Assembly (NCBI GenBank): GCA_002506175.1
Contig: DAXB01000087.1
Coordinates: 1 to 15,209, forward strand
Direction of reading: 5' to 3'
DNA: 15,209 nucleotides
Origin: Methanomassiliicoccaceae archaeon UBA113
GTDB taxonomy: Archaea > Thermoplasmatota > Thermoplasmata > Methanomassiliicoccales > Methanomethylophilaceae
Made by a program: the position numbers and the translations under genes. Below, piece after piece: positions 7,568 to 13,250 of the stretch. The notes under the pieces are model-generated. The model searched no databases, was not told where the DNA came from, and worked only from the letters and a program-made list of their open reading frames with translations. Each line of letters begins with the position of its first letter. Positions within the stretch are counted from its first letter, which is position 1.

Positions 7568-8416
7568 TCAGGCTGCAAGCGTGTACTTGGCGTCCTTGAA
7601 CGTACCTATCTTGGCTACCTTGTTCTCTTCGATAAGCCTGTAGAGAACCACGTCCGCGGTTCTTATGCTGACGTCGGGGATACACGTGCATATTTTTCTC
7701 TTGGACATTGGTTCTCTTGAAGTCTCAATTATGTGAAGGATCCTGTCCCTCTTCTTCATCTTCCTGCTGTTGACGAGCGGATACCTTCTGTCAAGCTCCC
7801 TGTAGCTTTCGTACAGTGCTTCGAGCAGGGGCTTGTCGTCTGCGAGAGTGATGTACAGCGGTGCCCTGTATCCTGCCTTGAGGAGGAGCAGAGTGGACAG
7901 CAGGGATGCCATCCTCTTGTTGCCGTCCTTGAACGGAGAGAGTTTTGTGAAGTCCTCCATTATGGAAGGAATGACGTTAAGCGGATCCCTGTCCTGTTTC
8001 GCATACCTCTCTATGAGGAGATCCATGGAGTTCTCGAATCCGGATGCGTACATCCCCTTCTCGCACAGCATGTCCGCAAAGAGGGTCCTGTGGATGCTCA
8101 GGATTCCGCGGTCATCGAAATCCAGGCGTGAGTATTCGCGCTGGACCATGCGGAGTGCCTTGTCGAATCCCGATGTGATGTGTTCGCTGTGTGTTCTGGG
8201 TTCGTCCCCTTCTATGAGCTCTCTGATCCGGTGCTCTCCTACCGGGATGCGCTCCGTATCGAATTTGATCGCGGTTTGAACCCTGTTTTCTTTCTCCGCC
8301 GCGGCCAGCTCCTTTGTGTAGAAGTTTCCGCGGACATTGTCGAGTGCGCTGATGCGCCATATTTCTTTCATCAGACCGAACGAGTCGATCGACGAGAGGT
8401 GCTCGTACTGCTGCAT
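7568..8416 (-). CDS. Fic/Doc-fold protein with C-terminal winged helix; catalytic His replaced by Ser
   Basis: The 282-residue protein has an N-terminal helical segment, a central Fic domain (about 80-215) and a C-terminal winged helix (about 222-282, KKRDRILHIIETS...SKRKIC...VLYRLIEENKVAKIG). Landmarks of the Fic core are ILSIHRTLF (105-113), NVIPSIMEDF (147-156) and the active-site loop SPFKDGNKR (160-168). Active Fic enzymes, which transfer AMP or phosphate to target hydroxyls, have His where Ser160 stands; the Phe, Asp-Gly-Asn and Arg of the nucleotide-binding loop are kept, with Lys167 as in Doc. I see no clear inhibitory S/TxxxE(G/N) helix and no antitoxin gene beside it. A catalytically dead or altered protein that may act through its winged helix is my inference. 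The start has no Shine-Dalgarno sequence; a TATA box 28 bases upstream predicts a leaderless mRNA. The stop is TGA. Confidence 0.85.
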   Translation of the reverse strand: MQQYEHLSSIDSFGLMKEIWRISALDNVRGNFYTKELAAAEKENRVQTAIKFDTERIPVGEHRIRELIEGDEPRTHSEHITSGFDKALRMVQREYSRLDFDDRGILSIHRTLFADMLCEKGMYASGFENSMDLLIERYAKQDRDPLNVIPSIMEDFTKLSPFKDGNKRMASLLSTLLLLKAGYRAPLYITLADDKPLLEALYESYRELDRRYPLVNSRKMKKRDRILHIIETSREPMSKRKICTCIPDVSIRTADVVLYRLIEENKVAKIGTFKDAKYTLAA

Positions 8417-8443
8417 AGTATCAAGGAGGTATCTAATACATAC

Positions 8444-8451
8444 TATTTAAA
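8444..8451 (-). promoter_or_regulatory. TATA box of the Fic gene (predicted leaderless transcript)
   Basis: TTTAAATA on the - strand ends 28 bases before ATG 8416, so transcription should begin at or within a few bases of the start codon. The bases in between contain no purine-rich ribosome-binding site on this strand. Confidence 0.55.
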
Positions 8452-8464
8452 AATTTATTTCGTA

Positions 8465-8484
8465 AGTATACGAAGTATTATACT
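8465..8484. promoter_or_regulatory. Operator-like dyad and repeats upstream of the Fic promoter
   Basis: AGTATA-N8-TATACT forms a 20-base dyad about 14 bases upstream of the Fic TATA box. It overlaps a tandem pair of AAGTAT (8464 and 8473, with a third at 8501), and ATACTATTT occurs twice, at 8440 and 8480. Symmetry and position suggest a transcription-factor site; the AT-rich background means chance cannot be excluded. Confidence 0.35.
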
Positions 8485-8523
8485 ATTTTTTGAATTTTTT
8501 AAGTATGAAAACAAAAATGTGAA

Positions 8524-8587
8524 AAAAACACCCGAAAATGAGATCCGATGTGTCGATTCTTTCAACCACGCCTTTAACGGTGTTTTT
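8524..8587. repeat. Distant 9-bp inverted repeat in the Fic-nrdJ intergenic region
   Basis: AAAAACACC (8524-8532) pairs with GGTGTTTTT (8579-8587) across 46 bases. No gene or RNA family is recognised in 8490-8660. The repeat is short and AT-rich, so it may be fortuitous. Confidence 0.3.
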
Positions 8588-8677
8588 GTCCGGAAACTGA
8601 TGAGTAAAAGTGAAGTCAATCTAAGTTAAGCTCGAAGCTTTACTAATTGTTCTCCCGTCTGATTGGTATTTAGATAT

Positions 8678-8696
8678 ATTGGATTATACATCCAAT
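8678..8696 (+). promoter_or_regulatory. 19-bp dyad in the presumed nrdJ promoter
   Basis: ATTGGAT (8678-8684), TATAC, ATCCAAT (8690-8696) form a perfect 7+5+7 dyad. It directly follows a TATA-like run (TAGATATATT, 8671-8680), about 100 bases before the nrdJ start. It is placed to regulate the reductase gene. A second TATA-like sequence, TTCTTATAG, lies near 8724-8732, so the exact start site is open. Confidence 0.45.
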
Positions 8697-8785
8697 TAAA
8701 CCTAGATGCATCCATCTTACTATTTCTTATAGGGTAAGACAGTGAGAGGACAAGAATTCGGAAAGGTGCGAGAAGCAACTATTCC

Positions 8786-8792
8786 GAGGGGG
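8786..8792 (+). promoter_or_regulatory. Strong Shine-Dalgarno sequence of nrdJ, at the foot of a small hairpin
   Basis: GAGGGGG ends seven bases before ATG 8800 and fixes the start. TCGGAA (8758-8763) and TTCCGA (8782-8787) can pair across an 18-base loop, and the pairing would cover the first two bases of the Shine-Dalgarno sequence. It is a possible but weak leader structure. Confidence 0.5.
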
Positions 8793-8799
8793 AAATCGA

Positions 8800-11025
8800 A
8801 TGGAAGTAACAGAATGGCTCGGAGAAGACAACCAGCTAGGTATCGATATTTGGAACAAGAAGTACTGCTACAACGGCGAGTCCTTCGACCAGTGGCTGGA
8901 TCGTGTCAGCGGAGGCAATGCTGACATCAGAAAGATGGTCGAGGAGAAGAAGTTCCTCTTCGGAGGAAGGATCCTTGCCAACAGAGGCCTTCAGAAGAGC
9001 GGACTCAAGATCACGCTCTCCAATTGCTATGTCCTCACCCCTCCCGAGGATTCCATAGAATCCATCTTCGAGTGCGCTGGGAAGCTCGCACGTACATTCA
9101 GCTACGGCGGAGGAGCAGGAATCGATATCTCCAAGCTCGCTCCCCGTGGTGCGAAGATCAATAACACCGCATCCGAGACATCTGGAGCAGTCTCATTCAC
9201 CGACCTATTCTCCATGGTGACCGGGCTCATCGGACAGCACGGACGCCGCGGAGCGCTCATGCTCTCGATGTCTTGTGACCACCCCGATCTCGAGGAGTTC
9301 ATGTCGGTCAAGACGGATCTGGAGAGAGTGACTAAGGCCAACATGTCGATCCGTGTCTCGGATGAGTTCATGGGCTGCGTGAAGCAGAGGACCATGTACA
9401 CTCAGAAGTTCGACCGCCCCGAGAGCAACCAGAAGATCAGGAAGGAGCTCAACGCAGCGGAGTTCTTCGAGAAGCTCTGCTACACCAATTGGGACTTCGG
9501 AGAACCCGGATGCCTCTATTGGGACAGGATCTCCAGTTGGAACCTTCTGAGCGAATTCCCCAACTACTCATATGCAGGAACCAACCCGTGTGCGGAGGAA
9601 CCCCTCCCCGCAGGCGGAAGCTGTCTCCTCGGAAGCATGAACCTCGCCAAGTTCGTGAGGGATGGAAAGTTCCTCAACGATGAGTTCATAGAGGCCGTCA
9701 GGATCTGTGTCCGCGGACTGAACGATGTTCTTGAAGAGGGGCTTCCGCTCCACCCGTTGGAGGAGCAGAGGAAATCCGTCAGCGAGTGGAGGCAGATCGG
9801 ACTCGGAATCATGGGTCTCGCCGACATGCTAATCGAGCTCGGATACACGTTCGGTTCCCAAGAATCCATCGCATTCTGCGACAAGCTCGGAAAGCTCATG
9901 GCCGATACCGCGATGAACGAGTCCGCGATCCTCGCGAAGGAGAAGGGAATGTTCGAGAAGTGCGTCCCCGAACAGATCGTAGCATCCGCATTCTTCAAGA
10001 CGAACGCATCCCCCGAGACCACCGAACTTGTGAAGCAGTACGGGCTGAGGAACTCGCAGCTCCTCACCATCGCACCCACGGGAACACTTTCCACAATGCT
10101 GGGGATCTCTGGAGGAATCGAGCCCATATTCGCCCTCTCATACGAGAGGAGGACAACATCGCTCACGGATCACGACCAGTATTACAAGGTCTACACACCA
10201 ATCGTACAGGCGTACATGGACAGGCACCTCGACATCAAAGACGAGAAAGACCTCCCCGCGAAGTTTGTAACTGCACAGAACCTCAATTACAAGCAGAGGA
10301 TCGACATGCAGGCCACCTGGCAGAAGCACATCGATGCCTCCATCTCATCCACGGTCAACCTGCCCGAGCAGTTCCCGATGGAGGATGTGTACAACATCTA
10401 CATGTACGCATGGGAGAGCGGATGCAAGGGAATCACGGTCTTCCGCGACGGTTGCAAGCGTCTCGGAATCCTCTCCACGAAGGAGATGGAGAAGAAGGAA
10501 GCACCTGCGCAGCCCGAGAAGAGAGGTGTCGTCGAGGTCGTAGACGACAATGTCATCGGAAAGAAGAGGAAGCTCATGACTGGATGCGGTTCGCTCCACT
10601 GCACAGCGTTCTTCGATCCCGATACCGGAGAGCTCGTGGAGGCATACCTCAACAAGGGATCGACCGGAGGGTGCAACAACTTCATGGTCGGACTGTCCAG
10701 GATGATCTCGCTCGCTGCGAGGTCCGGATGCGGAATCGATTCTATCGTGGACCAGCTCAAGTCCACGGGATCATGCCCGTCGTATGTTGTAAGGACCCAC
10801 ACCAAGAGGGACACCAGCACGGGATCATGCTGTCCGATGGCAGTCGGATGGGCATTGATGGACATGTACAAGGAGATGCAGGCGCAGCTTAAGGGAGTCA
10901 AAGGCGAAGAGCCCGAGGAGACCAAGAGGGAGATTGTCAACCCCTGTCCCAAATGCGGAGCCGAGCTGGAGTTCCAGGGCGGCTGCAATGTCTGCAAGTC
11001 TTGCGGATGGACCAAGTGCGAGTGA
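8800..11025 (+). CDS. nrdJ: Adenosylcobalamin-dependent ribonucleotide reductase (class II)
   Basis: This 741-residue enzyme reduces ribonucleotides to deoxyribonucleotides using a thiyl radical generated from adenosylcobalamin, without oxygen or a small subunit. The catalytic set N262-x-C264-x-E266 lies in NPCAEEPLPAGGSC; C264 should carry the radical. C76 (SNCYVLTP) and C275 are the expected redox pair that reduces the substrate. Other barrel landmarks are GGRILANRG, SYGGGAGIDIS, GQHGRRGALM, and APTGTLSTMLG in the phosphate-binding loop. Residues about 565-665 form a Cys-rich TSCPD domain (TGCGSLHC, GCNNFMVGLSRMISLAARSGCGID, GSCP). A zinc-ribbon-like tail CPKCG...CNVCKSCGWTKC (C716, C719, C729, C732, C735, C740) follows and probably supplies the re-reducing thiols. 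There is no N-terminal ATP cone, so overall-activity control by ATP/dATP of that kind is absent. It stands alone, divergent from the Fic gene, with a strong Shine-Dalgarno sequence and a good terminator. Its GC-rich, uniform codon use suggests good expression. Confidence 0.97.
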   Translation: MEVTEWLGEDNQLGIDIWNKKYCYNGESFDQWLDRVSGGNADIRKMVEEKKFLFGGRILANRGLQKSGLKITLSNCYVLTPPEDSIESIFECAGKLARTFSYGGGAGIDISKLAPRGAKINNTASETSGAVSFTDLFSMVTGLIGQHGRRGALMLSMSCDHPDLEEFMSVKTDLERVTKANMSIRVSDEFMGCVKQRTMYTQKFDRPESNQKIRKELNAAEFFEKLCYTNWDFGEPGCLYWDRISSWNLLSEFPNYSYAGTNPCAEEPLPAGGSCLLGSMNLAKFVRDGKFLNDEFIEAVRICVRGLNDVLEEGLPLHPLEEQRKSVSEWRQIGLGIMGLADMLIELGYTFGSQESIAFCDKLGKLMADTAMNESAILAKEKGMFEKCVPEQIVASAFFKTNASPETTELVKQYGLRNSQLLTIAPTGTLSTMLGISGGIEPIFALSYERRTTSLTDHDQYYKVYTPIVQAYMDRHLDIKDEKDLPAKFVTAQNLNYKQRIDMQATWQKHIDASISSTVNLPEQFPMEDVYNIYMYAWESGCKGITVFRDGCKRLGILSTKEMEKKEAPAQPEKRGVVEVVDDNVIGKKRKLMTGCGSLHCTAFFDPDTGELVEAYLNKGSTGGCNNFMVGLSRMISLAARSGCGIDSIVDQLKSTGSCPSYVVRTHTKRDTSTGSCCPMAVGWALMDMYKEMQAQLKGVKGEEPEETKREIVNPCPKCGAELEFQGGCNVCKSCGWTKCE

Positions 11026-11038
11026 ATAAAACCAATTC

Positions 11039-11063
11039 AGGGCCTCACGGCCCTTCTTTTTTT
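11039..11063 (+). terminator. Hairpin plus T-tract terminator of nrdJ
   Basis: AGGGCC (11039-11044), TCAC loop, GGCCCT (11049-11054), then TCTTTTTTT. It lies 14 bases after the nrdJ stop and 3 bases before the stop of the convergent DUF2085 gene, so it may serve both directions. Confidence 0.8.
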
Positions 11064-11065
11064 GT

Positions 11066-11566
11066 TTATTGTTCCGGGATTAATGCTTTGCGGACAAACC
11101 ATGCCAACAGCATAGCTATGCCTATGCCCGACAGGATCCCGAAAATGATGCGCAGTTCCGTCGATTCGAAGCAGACCTTCTCGAAGCACCATTCCGCGAC
11201 GGTCAGGAGTATGAGGATGACGGATATTGCGATGGTCCTCTTTTTTCCGAGCCATTCGATTATGCGGAGACTGAACGGGAGACACATCAGGAATCCGACG
11301 AGGAGTGAGATGTCCCTCATGCAGAATGCGGTCTGTGAACCGTTGATGATGAAGCATCTGGCCATCTCCTGGTGGCATAAGAGGTCTCCGAGCCAATAGA
11401 TCGCTCCACCCAAACCGTATTTCGACCAATCATGATCGATCAGGGACGATGTCCCGTCCAGATCAACGAACGTTCCGTAGGGATATGCCAACGGGACGGA
11501 AATGATGAAAGCCAGCAGCAATGACGAGACAACGGCGAATGCGCCGATTACACCTTTCTCATCCAT
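11066..11566 (-). CDS. DUF2085 family membrane protein
   Basis: The protein has 166 residues. Hydrophobic segments lie at about 8-28, 86-102, 110-127 and 138-158. The family signature is clear: CHQEMAR (64-70), then NGSQ (75-78) and FCMRD (81-85), matching the 'CHQ..eRS...G.q...CaRctGiy' pattern of DUF2085. Most members keep a 'CaRd/ctG' ending; here it is CMRDIS, with the Gly lost. The Cys/His pattern could bind a metal but the biochemical role of the family is unknown to me. The start ATG is one base after the TGA of the alpha/beta hydrolase, so the two are almost certainly co-transcribed and translationally coupled. The stop is TAA. Confidence 0.85.
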   Translation of the reverse strand: MDEKGVIGAFAVVSSLLLAFIISVPLAYPYGTFVDLDGTSSLIDHDWSKYGLGGAIYWLGDLLCHQEMARCFIINGSQTAFCMRDISLLVGFLMCLPFSLRIIEWLGKKRTIAISVILILLTVAEWCFEKVCFESTELRIIFGILSGIGIAMLLAWFVRKALIPEQ

Positions 11567-11567
11567 G

Positions 11568-12347
11568 TCACATCTTGTGCTCTGAGAGGAGCTTCTTCAG
11601 AGGTTCGATGTAGTATTCCGGCGGGATCGTGTGTCCCATGTCGGGGATCTCGATGTACGTGCACCCCTCTATGGCCTCTCCGATGGCCCTTCCCTTCTTC
11701 GGCTCGACCATGATATCGGCCGCTCCGTGAACCACGAGCGTGGGGACCTTGATGTCCTTCGTGTGTTCAGTGGGATCGAAGTTGTCCATGGACCTAATCT
11801 GCTTGATGACCTCGGCCGGATCCTCTGGATGCTTGGGTATGGGGACCGATATTCCATTCTTAGCCATCTTTTCAAAAGCTGATTCGGTAAGGCAGAATGC
11901 GTTGAAAGTCACGTTCATGCTCTCTGCGGAGATCCCTCCTTCCTTGGCTATGGATGCGAGACATCCCATGAAGTATGCCGATCTGTACGGTCTGAACTGG
12001 TATGATGATACGAGGGTGAGCGTCTGGAGCCTGTCTCCGTACCTCATCGCAAGGGATTGGGAAATCTGGGATCCCCAGGACCATCCCACTACGTGAGCCT
12101 TCTGGATGCCGAGCATATCCATGAGGCCGATGACATCGTCAGCCACCCCGTCGATGGAGATCTCCCCTTCGTACTCGGTCTGACCGACTCCGCGATTGTC
12201 TATGGTGATGACCCTGTATCCTTCGAGCAGCGGGATCATTCCTTTCCAGAAACGGTGGTTGGAGTTGATTCCAGCAATAAGGATGACCGGTTCTCCGGAT
12301 CCGACCTCTTCGTAGTACAGTTTCACGCCTTCAAGCTCAGCGAACAT
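11568..12347 (-). CDS. Alpha/beta-hydrolase fold protein
   Basis: This 259-residue cytoplasmic hydrolase has the full triad: nucleophile Ser90 in GWSWG (88-92), Asp211 in VVHGAADIMV and His239 in MGHTIP. The usual HG oxyanion motif is AGINSN (25-30), followed by DNRGVGQTEY (50-59), typical of esterase/lyase members such as 3-oxoadipate enol-lactonase-like or carboxylesterase-like proteins. A cap region lies at about 115-190. Length is normal. Substrate is not determinable. It has no signal peptide. ATG 12347 has no Shine-Dalgarno sequence; a TATA-like TTTTTATC/CTATATAC stretch stands 16-38 bases upstream, so a short or leaderless transcript starting here is likely, although the upstream pilin-like gene ends only 31 bases away. 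The stop is TGA, one base before the DUF2085 start. Confidence 0.9.
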   Translation of the reverse strand: MFAELEGVKLYYEEVGSGEPVILIAGINSNHRFWKGMIPLLEGYRVITIDNRGVGQTEYEGEISIDGVADDVIGLMDMLGIQKAHVVGWSWGSQISQSLAMRYGDRLQTLTLVSSYQFRPYRSAYFMGCLASIAKEGGISAESMNVTFNAFCLTESAFEKMAKNGISVPIPKHPEDPAEVIKQIRSMDNFDPTEHTKDIKVPTLVVHGAADIMVEPKKGRAIGEAIEGCTYIEIPDMGHTIPPEYYIEPLKKLLSEHKM

Positions 12348-12378
12348 GAGGGCTGAATTTTGTATATAGGATAAAAAC

Positions 12379-12795
12379 TCACGCGTAGAGTTTCAGTTTC
12401 ATGGACACGTGTCCGCCTACGGATACGGCAGCCTCTTCCGAAGCTGATGACCGGAAATACTCGCGGGGTTCACCTATGGTTACAGTACCTTCTCCGAATG
12501 TGTATGACATGCAGTACCGCCCCGGTCCGTAGACAGCGTCCAAGAGGGATGCGAGATATCCAGATACAGATGTTTCATGCTCTATCGAGTATGCCATGGC
12601 ATCAGGGAGGAGGATGAGGACATCATCCTCAATGTCAGTCATATCGGAGAGTCTAACCTCTATCTCCGAGACCATGTTGAGGAACCTGTCAGGCGGGATG
12701 TTCTCATAATCTTCCGTCAGCGATGTTACGGCTGTGACAGAAACCGCTATCATGACAATCGTCATGAACAGTATGGTATCTGCGAAAGCAGTCAT
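12379..12795 (-). CDS. Small single-pass, pilin-like or secreted protein (unknown)
   Basis: The 138-residue protein has one N-terminal hydrophobic helix (about 5-25, DTILFMTIVMIAVSVTAVTS) preceded by only a few residues and no Lys/Arg, then a mostly polar, acidic and beta-rich domain that should lie outside the cell. This is the general shape of archaeal type IV pilin-like or minor pseudopilin proteins, but I see no clear prepilin-peptidase site. It starts 11 bases after the stop of the preceding gene (12807-13199), which has the same architecture, so they form a pair. The stop is TGA. No known family is recognised, and the function is unassigned. Confidence 0.7.
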   Translation of the reverse strand: MTAFADTILFMTIVMIAVSVTAVTSLTEDYENIPPDRFLNMVSEIEVRLSDMTDIEDDVLILLPDAMAYSIEHETSVSGYLASLLDAVYGPGRYCMSYTFGEGTVTIGEPREYFRSSASEEAAVSVGGHVSMKLKLYA

Positions 12796-12806
12796 CGCAT
12801 CATGAT

Positions 12807-13199
12807 TCAGCTGTATGCGGATACCTCCATTATCAGAGGGACGTGTCTTCCGTTTTCATATTCTATCATCAGGATGAAAGAGTCCCTGCAGAGGAGTCCG
12901 CGGGATTCCCCCACAGAGACAACTGTCGGATCCGATGCGAAATACGGTACAGTGACAGAGGCGGAGATGCCGAACAGATCCTCGGAGATCATGAAAGCTG
13001 TAAGGTATTCATCATCGATCCCGATGCCGTCCGAGAAATCTATGCGGACGGATTCTGCATCGAACGAGCCTAGGGGGGAGTCCTCCGGGATGGAACCCGT
13101 AACGGAGAACGCTATGAACGCATTCAGGACGATGCAGACGGCTATGGTGCACACCATAGCTTCCATGAAACCCATCTCTCCGTGTCTGTCCGACATCAT
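12807..13199 (-). CDS. Small pilin-like protein with class III-like N-terminus (unknown)
   Basis: The 130-residue protein has a short charged leader MMSDRHGEMG, then FMEAMVCTIAVCIVLNAFIAF (TM helix about 14-34), and an outer domain rich in Ser, Asp and Glu. A Gly followed by a hydrophobic helix with Glu near its start recalls type III signal peptides of archaeal pilins. The Glu would be at +3 if cut after Gly10 rather than the classical +5, so processing by a prepilin peptidase is only a guess. No Shine-Dalgarno sequence precedes either of its two tandem start codons (13199 and 13196), and a TATA-like TTTATC stands about 30 bases upstream. The stop is TGA. The next gene (12379-12795) has the same layout. 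No flagellin/pilus ATPase gene lies in the window. Confidence 0.7.
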   Translation of the reverse strand: MMSDRHGEMGFMEAMVCTIAVCIVLNAFIAFSVTGSIPEDSPLGSFDAESVRIDFSDGIGIDDEYLTAFMISEDLFGISASVTVPYFASDPTVVSVGESRGLLCRDSFILMIEYENGRHVPLIMEVSAYS

Positions 13200-13250
13200 G
13201 TTGAGAGCAACCGAGTGAACGGTTGATAAAGAGGTATCACTGCAGTTAGC

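Noticed and set aside
8597..8663. Possible C/D-box small RNA (CTGATGA near 8597, CTGA near 8658)
   Set aside because: No convincing C'/D' boxes or terminal stem; short motifs of this kind are expected by chance.
8700..8799. Cobalamin riboswitch in the nrdJ leader
   Set aside because: No B12-box-like sequence or multi-stem layout; only one six-base stem is seen.
9786..10892. 368-codon alternative frame inside nrdJ
   Set aside because: Arg- and His-rich shadow of the GC-rich reductase gene with no family-like motif.
13141..13160. Near-perfect palindrome GCTATGGTG-CA-CACCATAGC
   Set aside because: Lies inside the codons of the membrane helix of the pilin-like gene; no promoter context, so most likely fortuitous.
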